NCBI GenBank assembly: GCA_026394695.1
Contig: JAPKXT010000018.1
Span: forward strand, 1-9,408
Length of the DNA: 9,408 nt
Reading direction: 5' to 3'
Source: Methanoregula sp.
GTDB taxonomy: Archaea; Halobacteriota; Methanomicrobia; Methanomicrobiales; Methanospirillaceae
The stretch's first letter is position 1. Every line of letters starts with the position of its first letter. This document shows positions 5,992-9,408 of this stretch, in pieces. A model generated the notes under the pieces. The model did no database searches, was not told the DNA's origin, and worked only from the letters and a program-made list of their open reading frames with translations. The translations under genes and the position numbers were made by a program.

Positions 5992-6336
5992 ATGAGAGGA
6001 AAAACATCGCGGGTAAATACAGCGGCACTCAAAAAGATCGTTGCTATTATCGCACGATCCGCTGATCCCGATCGCATTATCCTCTTTGGCTCACGATCAA
6101 AAGGGATGCAGACACATGAGAGCGACTATGATATCTGCGTCATCAAGCGGGGGGTAAAACACCGTCGCGAACTCGCAATGAAACTCTATCGTGACCTGTA
6201 CGGGGTCGGCGTGCCGGTCGATGTTATTGTCGAGACCCCGGAGACATTCGCAGAACTCAGGGACAACCCCTTCATGATATACCACGACATCGCACAGCAG
6301 GGTAGGATCATCTATGAAAAACCGGTCCCTTGCTGA
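5992..6336 (+). CDS. mntA: MNT-type nucleotidyltransferase, antitoxin of a MntA/HepT (type VII) pair
   Basis: A 114-residue minimal nucleotidyltransferase of the DNA polymerase beta superfamily. The motif GSRSKGMQTHESDYD at 33-47 fits GS-X10-DXD exactly (Asp45, Asp47), and the third acidic residue is probably Asp77 in VPVDVIVE. In studied pairs the MNT protein transfers AMP to the HEPN toxin and inactivates it. I chose the ATG at 5992 because AGGA lies five bases upstream and the protein then begins with the helix that normally precedes the GS motif. The stop lies 23 nt inside the HEPN gene, so the pair is coupled in the usual antitoxin-first order. Some MNT/HEPN pairs have uncharacterised roles, so the toxin-antitoxin assignment is family knowledge, not shown here. 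Confidence 0.88.
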   Translation: MRGKTSRVNTAALKKIVAIIARSADPDRIILFGSRSKGMQTHESDYDICVIKRGVKHRRELAMKLYRDLYGVGVPVDVIVETPETFAELRDNPFMIYHDIAQQGRIIYEKPVPC

Positions 6337-6709
6337 TACGTGGCTTGTCCGGGCACGCAGTAATATCGCCCGTGCCCGGCAGGGAAAAAGCGCTCCTGAC
6401 ATCGTGTACGAAGACCTCTGCTTTGACTGCGAACAGGCAGCAGAAAAAGCACTAAAAGGTCTGCTTATTCTTAAGGGAATTGTCCCGCCCCAGACACATT
6501 CGCTCGCCCACCTCATCGAGGCACTTGAAAAGCATGACGGTAGTGTGCCGGATGACGTGAAAGTCACCGTTTCACTCACCCATTATGCAGTATCAACCCG
6601 TTATCCCGGATCCTGTGAACCGGTGAAAGAGCGGGAATACCAAAAAGCCCTGAAAGGCGCGGAGACTGTTTTTTCGTGGGTTGAACAACAATTCAACGAG
6701 CCAAAATAA
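6314..6709 (+). CDS. hepT: HEPN-domain protein, putative toxin partner of MntA
   Basis: A 131-residue all-helical HEPN protein (PF05168 type). The hallmark segment YEDLCFDCEQAAEKALKGLL is at about 32-51, followed by GIVPPQTHSLAHLIEALE (55-72) and LTHYAVSTRYPGS (88-100), all typical of the family. HEPN toxins are ribonucleases; many use an Rx4-6H motif. No Arg followed by His at that spacing is present here, so the protein may belong to the branch without the motif, use other residues, or lack RNase activity. The ATG lies inside the mntA reading frame (23-nt overlap). A short T-rich stretch at 6733-6740 could end the transcript. Confidence 0.88.
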   Translation: MKNRSLADTWLVRARSNIARARQGKSAPDIVYEDLCFDCEQAAEKALKGLLILKGIVPPQTHSLAHLIEALEKHDGSVPDDVKVTVSLTHYAVSTRYPGSCEPVKEREYQKALKGAETVFSWVEQQFNEPK

Positions 6710-7057
6710 AGTGCCCATGTTAACCTTACCCGCTTTTTCTTCAATAGTTAATCTCGCATTCATTCCCGTGTCACGTGTGTCACATTGAGGGCCCATGATC
6801 TGCCTGATGATCACCTTGTCTATCCGGGCGCCTTCCATCCCTTGTCACGCAACACGAGATCGTCCGCCCTTTCCCCTTCTATCCGGCGTGCGGCTGCGAC
6901 TGAGCGTGGTGGTGGCGGGCCGGCGGTGCGAGCGGTTGACGCCGGAGGTGCTGGGGAAGGCATTATCGGGAAACTATGACAGCGAAGGCTGGAGAAGAAC
7001 ACATCAAAGTATTTCGAAGACATTCCCGGGAAGTAATGACGGGGAATAAAATTGAAA
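6710..7057. other. Intergenic stretch, no supported gene
   Basis: Short overlapping frames on both strands fill a GC-rich part (6840-6960) but none resembles a known protein. One plus frame ends GKALSGNYDSEGWRRTHQSI (about 6950-7010), which reads like real protein and could be a gene remnant. A 7-base direct repeat, GTGTCAC at 6768-6774 and 6777-6783, is the only other structure noticed. I infer decayed DNA. Confidence 0.35.
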
Positions 7058-7066
7058 ATTTAAAAA
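7058..7066 (+). promoter_or_regulatory. Possible TATA box ahead of the toxin relic
   Basis: ATTTAAAAA fits the archaeal box A. It ends 55 nt before the ATG at 7121, predicting a leader of about 30 nt that contains GAGGT as a ribosome binding site. It may be the surviving promoter of the original toxin-antitoxin operon. Confidence 0.35.
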
Positions 7067-7120
7067 GGTCTCTTGACATATTCAGTACAAAATATTGAAT
7101 GGCAACATGCAGAGGTCTTG

Positions 7121-7267
7121 ATGAATACTTTTTCAATAAAAATCAAGGAACCGGCCGAAGAATGGTTAAAAAAATACGATAAGAACATCCAACAACGTTT
7201 TGCAAACAAAATCAGGAAGTTAAAAGAAAACCCGGAACTCCATGGAAAGCCACGATTTAATATCTGA
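7121..7267 (+). pseudogene. RelE/ParE-family toxin, N-terminal fragment
   Basis: A 48-codon frame starts MNTFSIKIKEPAEEWLKKYD and continues through IQQRFANKIRKLKENPELHG to GKPRFNI, then stops. This is the N-terminal strand and two-helix hairpin of RelE/ParE mRNA-interferase-type toxins (family length about 85-95), up to the conserved GKPL loop. The beta-sheet that carries the catalytic basic residues is missing. GAGGT a few bases upstream supports the ATG at 7121; the frame is also open back to 7073. A matching C-terminal half is found on the opposite strand at 7477-7602. No toxic activity is expected from the fragment. Confidence 0.7.
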
Positions 7268-7288
7268 AAACAATAACTATGGTTAGAA

Positions 7289-7480
7289 ATGAATAAATTA
7301 TTAGTTCATGGCAGGCATGAAACCGAATGGGTGACCATATCCAAAGATGAATATGATTCCATGAACCGCACTATCGAAGTCCTTGCTGATAAGGATCTCA
7401 TGGTACAAATTAAAAAAGGCAAAGCGAAGAATGTCAAATCCCGTGACTTTGGAGAGGTCGCAAAAGAACTTGGGATCTAA
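7289..7480 (+). CDS. Small antitoxin-like protein, possibly truncated Phd/YefM or RelB-like
   Basis: A 63-residue protein. The segment VTISKDEYDSMNRTIEVLAD (about 16-35), followed by KDLMVQIKKG and ending in DFGEVAKELGI, matches the toxin-binding half of Phd/YefM/RelB-type antitoxins, in which an EY..(L/M)..T(I/L)E(V/I)L core is followed by a 'dpeLmeqi' helix. The usual N-terminal DNA-binding part of about 35 residues is absent or replaced by MNKLLVHGRHETEW, so it either belongs to a short antitoxin subfamily or has lost its DNA-binding domain. It lies 21 nt after the toxin N-terminal relic, and its stop (7478-7480) overlaps the end of the minus-strand C-terminal relic. The ribosome binding site is weak. 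Confidence 0.65.
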   Translation: MNKLLVHGRHETEWVTISKDEYDSMNRTIEVLADKDLMVQIKKGKAKNVKSRDFGEVAKELGI

Positions 7481-7602
7481 CATTCATCCTTATGGTTTAT
7501 TGCTTCGATGCAAACGATATGATTTACTCGATCAATTGTGTAATAGATCCTGAACTTTTTCTCAAAATAGATTTCCCAATATCCGTGGAGCGGTTTTCGT
7601 AG
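7477..7602 (-). pseudogene. RelE/ParE-family toxin, C-terminal fragment on the opposite strand
   Basis: Reading the minus strand from 7602 gives 41 codons and a TAG stop at 7479-7477. It starts LRKPLHGYWEIYFEKKFRIY, continues with YTIDRVNHIVCIEAINHKDE and ends in C. This is the C-terminal sheet of a RelE/ParE toxin: the GKPL-like loop, the W-E-hydrophobic strand, the basic K..RI.Y strand, and the final I.A..HK.E strand. A TGA (7605-7603) directly precedes it in frame, and no start codon is available, so it is a relic. It begins near the conserved loop at which the plus-strand fragment at 7121-7267 ends. Confidence 0.72.
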
Positions 7603-7833
7603 TCATCCTCTACCATGTCATGCAATTAAATTTTGATTCTTTGCTGTTTAATTACCGGGCATCCCATCTCATTCATGAATATAAATCGTCTGAATCTACT
7701 TTCGGAACTACTGATCCAAGTGCTGCCGGAATGTGAAATAAACCGCCGGCGAGTTTATGCAAAAGAGATCATACTGAGATATCATTGATTAGAATATCAG
7801 GTCTGGACGTCCCTGAAAGTACAGACGACCCCC
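7603..7833. other. Intergenic stretch, nothing recognised
   Basis: AT-rich sequence between the toxin relic and the end of hxlB. A short imperfect inverted repeat (GTCTG 7801-7805 with CAGAC 7822-7826) lies just downstream of the hxlB stop on the minus strand and might take part in transcript ending. No open frame of note is present. Confidence 0.4.
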
Positions 7834-8451
7834 TCATTCCATATTGGTGAGCCGCCGCTGCAGTTCTCCTTCTTCCTCTTTTTTTGCTACCATCAGGGCA
7901 GAGATGACTGCGTCGGAGAAGACCAGAGCAAGCGTCTCAAACAGCGTACCCAGCGGGGCGAACGCAGATGAGACCGAGCGGTACTGCCCGGTCACCTGCC
8001 GTACCTCATACGTGGATTTGTCACCCTGGTAATACCCGGTGAGATCCCCGAGATTCACTACGCAGTCCGCGATCCTGCTCATGCGCGAGTCCGAAGATGC
8101 CGTGATGAGACAGACACTGCCCCCGAGCCCCTTGACCGTCTCGCAGATCGACGCCACCGAATGTGTCTCGCCGGATCCCGAGAAGACCACCAGCGTATCA
8201 CCGGGCTTCAGCGCAGGAGTGATGGTCTCACCGACAACGTACACATCAAAGCCAAGGTGAAGCAGCCGCAGGGCAAATGCCCGTGCAATAATTCCTGACC
8301 GTCCTGCCCCGGCTACATACACCCGGTTCGCCGTCAGCATCCTGTCAAAGAATGCTGATGTCTCAACCTTCTGGAGCAGATCGGCCGTCCTGCGGATCGA
8401 CTCTGCCATCTGCAGCATATATGCCGGGATATCAGGGATTTCATCGGTCAT
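7834..8451 (-). CDS. hxlB: 6-phospho-3-hexuloisomerase (SIS-domain protein)
   Basis: A 205-residue single-SIS-domain protein that fits the archaeal Phi/HxlB family. It interconverts D-arabino-3-hexulose 6-phosphate and fructose 6-phosphate. In archaea lacking the oxidative pentose phosphate route this works with hexulose-6-phosphate synthase to make ribulose 5-phosphate, and it can also handle formaldehyde. Visible features: an N-terminal helix region (1-40), strand and phosphate loop VYVAGAGRSG at 44-53, YVVGETITPALKPGDTLVVF (71-90), then SGSGET (91-96), the SIS Ser/Thr phosphosugar-binding loop, LITASSDSRM (115-124), and the C-terminal helix GTLFETLALVFSDAV. No synthase or Fae-Hps gene is adjacent. 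Divergent from acyP across 117 bp. SIS proteins overlap in sequence, so another sugar-phosphate isomerase is possible but less likely. Confidence 0.88.
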   Translation of the reverse strand: MTDEIPDIPAYMLQMAESIRRTADLLQKVETSAFFDRMLTANRVYVAGAGRSGIIARAFALRLLHLGFDVYVVGETITPALKPGDTLVVFSGSGETHSVASICETVKGLGGSVCLITASSDSRMSRIADCVVNLGDLTGYYQGDKSTYEVRQVTGQYRSVSSAFAPLGTLFETLALVFSDAVISALMVAKKEEEGELQRRLTNME

Positions 8452-8538
8452 TTCAGTACTGGAATGTTATGTACCAGCCGATATGAGATTATCGGTGAGG
8501 GATTGCTCTTTGGATCCTCTGGATGGAAACAATAAGAC

Positions 8539-8544
8539 TTAAGT
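8539..8544 (+). promoter_or_regulatory. Possible promoter element for acyP
   Basis: TTAAGT within AAGACTTAAGTGG sits 25-30 nt ahead of the acyP ATG (8569), the spacing expected for a leaderless archaeal transcript. The base match to box A is imperfect. No clear box was found for the divergent hxlB. Confidence 0.35.
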
Positions 8545-8568
8545 GGTGCATCACCATCCTCACAGATA

Positions 8569-8844
8569 ATGAAGCGGATCACAGCGGTAGCACGCGGGAG
8601 AGTCCAGGGTGTGGGATACCGGTATTTCGTTACTGACTGTGCACGGGAAGCTGGTGTGTACGGTTTTGTGAAGAACAAGCCTGACGGATCCGTGCTGATA
8701 GTTGCGGAAGGTGGGCGGGAGGCACTCAGGGTTTTCCAAAAACTGGTCCGGGCTCCCGACGAACCGGTGATCCGGGTCGATACTATCTCTGTTAGTACAG
8801 GTGAAGCAAACGGGGAGTTTGCCGGGTTTTGGGTGAGATGGTAA
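8569..8844 (+). CDS. acyP: Acylphosphatase
   Basis: A 91-residue enzyme of the acylphosphatase family, hydrolysing the carboxyl-phosphate bond of acyl phosphates in the cytoplasm. The first signature GRVQGVGYRYF is at 10-20, where the loop and Arg18 bind the phosphate. The second signature, GFVKNKPDGSV at 32-42, supplies catalytic Asn36. The length and the final strand (FAGFWVRW) match the family. There is no Shine-Dalgarno at the ATG, in keeping with a leaderless mRNA. It is transcribed away from hxlB and towards the aIF6/eL20 gene, separated from the latter by 63 bp that hold T-runs on both strands. No functional link with its neighbours is evident. Confidence 0.95.
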   Translation: MKRITAVARGRVQGVGYRYFVTDCAREAGVYGFVKNKPDGSVLIVAEGGREALRVFQKLVRAPDEPVIRVDTISVSTGEANGEFAGFWVRW

Positions 8845-8890
8845 CGGTGAGACTGCTCATACACCGGATACTTTTTGTAATTACCGGAAA

Positions 8891-8904
8891 TTTTTTAAAA
8901 AAAA
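8891..8904. terminator. Bidirectional T-rich terminator between acyP and the aIF6/eL20 gene
   Basis: T6 (8891-8896) is directly followed by A8 (8897-8904). On the plus strand the T6 lies 47 nt after the acyP stop. On the minus strand the A8 reads as T8, just 3 nt after the aIF6/eL20 stop. Oligo-T tracts are the main archaeal termination signal. It would end the aIF6/eL20 transcript here, so pfdA-ftsY cannot share that transcript. Confidence 0.6.
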
Positions 8905-8907
8905 GTT

Positions 8908-9408
8908 TTACTCAGCCTTTACCGGGGTAACGCCGTCGATTTTGATATATCGTCTCTTTAAGTTGTGTTTGCTGCCGATGACAGCAAATGTCCGCTCCTG
9001 CGCCTGCGTTGCATTCGGTGCTTCAATGACCTTTGTGTATACGTCCTCTATCCTGCCAAGTTCAAACCCGCTTGTCGCATTACCGGCAATGTAACCTGTC
9101 TCGTTAACCAAAAGACCAGTCCCGATAAGTCCGCTGCCCATGTTGATCGTGCCAGTACCGACCGGGATTTTTGCGACTTCTTCAAGACGCGCAATCTGGT
9201 GTGGGGTGGCACGCGGGTGCACGATGATCCCCGTGTTGGTGGCAACGCCGGCCATGCCAACAGTTTTCACACCGCCCAGCGTCAGGTGGATCACCTCGAC
9301 TTCCAGAAACTCACCAATCTCATGCGCGAGTTCCGAAGGCATATCCTCGTGGACTGCGGCAAACGTGTCGTTTGTCATGATCACGTTGCCCGCAGCGTTC
9401 ATTGACTC
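8908..9408 (-). CDS. Translation factor aIF6 fused in frame to the C-terminal part of ribosomal protein eL20 (LX); N-terminus beyond window edge
   Basis: The frame is open to the right edge (167 codons here), so the first part of aIF6 (family about 220 residues) is missing. Counting from the Met at 9402, residues 1-120 carry aIF6 repeats: AAGNVIMTND, GVATNTGIIVHPRATPHQIA, VGTGTINMGSGLIGTGLLVN and TSGFELGRIED, the last being the usual aIF6 C-terminus. Without a stop the frame continues from VYTKVIEAPNATQAQERTF to VIGSKHNLKRRYIKIDGV, the signature of eL20/LX, ending VTPVKAE at 8908. The junction is at about 9036-9045. About 15-20 N-terminal residues of eL20 and the normal intergenic stop/start are absent. 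aIF6 prevents 50S/30S joining, and eL20 is a 50S protein. A real fusion, a deletion in this strain or an assembly error are all possible. Confidence 0.85.
   Translation of the reverse strand, partial: ESMNAAGNVIMTNDTFAAVHEDMPSELAHEIGEFLEVEVIHLTLGGVKTVGMAGVATNTGIIVHPRATPHQIARLEEVAKIPVGTGTINMGSGLIGTGLLVNETGYIAGNATSGFELGRIEDVYTKVIEAPNATQAQERTFAVIGSKHNLKRRYIKIDGVTPVKAE

Noticed and set aside
6768..6783. GTGTCAC direct repeat as an operator site
   Set aside because: A single 7-base repeat with no adjacent promoter; too weak to support a regulatory call.
8965..9405. 146-codon plus-strand frame opposite aIF6/eL20
   Set aside because: Antisense shadow of a well-supported conserved gene.

Overview
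The window looks like the chromosome of a methanogenic archaeon, most likely of the order Methanomicrobiales (Methanoregula-like). This rests on the archaeal gene set (TrmY, SRP54, archaeal FtsY, prefoldin alpha, aIF6, eL20/LX), on start codons sitting 25-30 nt behind A/T-rich boxes as expected for leaderless archaeal mRNAs, and on a Phi-type 6-phospho-3-hexuloisomerase. The genus is an inference; no marker here fixes it.

Left part (1-3381, minus strand): a tight housekeeping operon read right to left, pfdA - ftsY - srp54 - trmY. It joins a chaperone subunit, the two SRP-pathway GTPases and a tRNA pseudouridine-54 N1-methyltransferase. Genes abut or overlap by one base (ftsY/srp54) or are separated by one base (srp54/trmY). 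trmY runs off the left edge.

Right edge (8908-9408, minus strand): the end of translation factor aIF6, which continues in frame into the C-terminal two thirds of ribosomal protein eL20 (LX). In many archaea aIF6 and eL20 lie directly upstream of pfdA-ftsY. Here the two halves of that cluster are separated by about 5.5 kb of accessory DNA, and the aIF6/eL20 boundary is an in-frame junction lacking the eL20 N-terminus.

Middle (3400-8900): (i) a plus-strand set of small genes of unknown function (3794-5259), the last three joined by ATGA stop/start overlaps; (ii) a 199-200-bp sequence present twice in direct orientation (5265-5463 and 5551-5750, about 89% identical by eye), each copy holding nested hairpins with T7 tracts and each followed by a different G-quadruplex-type G-run array; (iii) a MNT/HEPN (MntA-HepT type) toxin-antitoxin pair (5992-6709); (iv) a scrambled RelE/ParE-type toxin locus, with an N-terminal toxin fragment on plus, a short antitoxin on plus, and a C-terminal toxin fragment on minus; (v) a divergent metabolic pair, 6-phospho-3-hexuloisomerase (minus) and acylphosphatase (plus). 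Toxin-antitoxin modules, relics, duplications and unrecognised small genes suggest a site of repeated insertion and decay inside an otherwise conserved translation/secretion cluster. No tRNA, rRNA, CRISPR array or intact transposase was seen.
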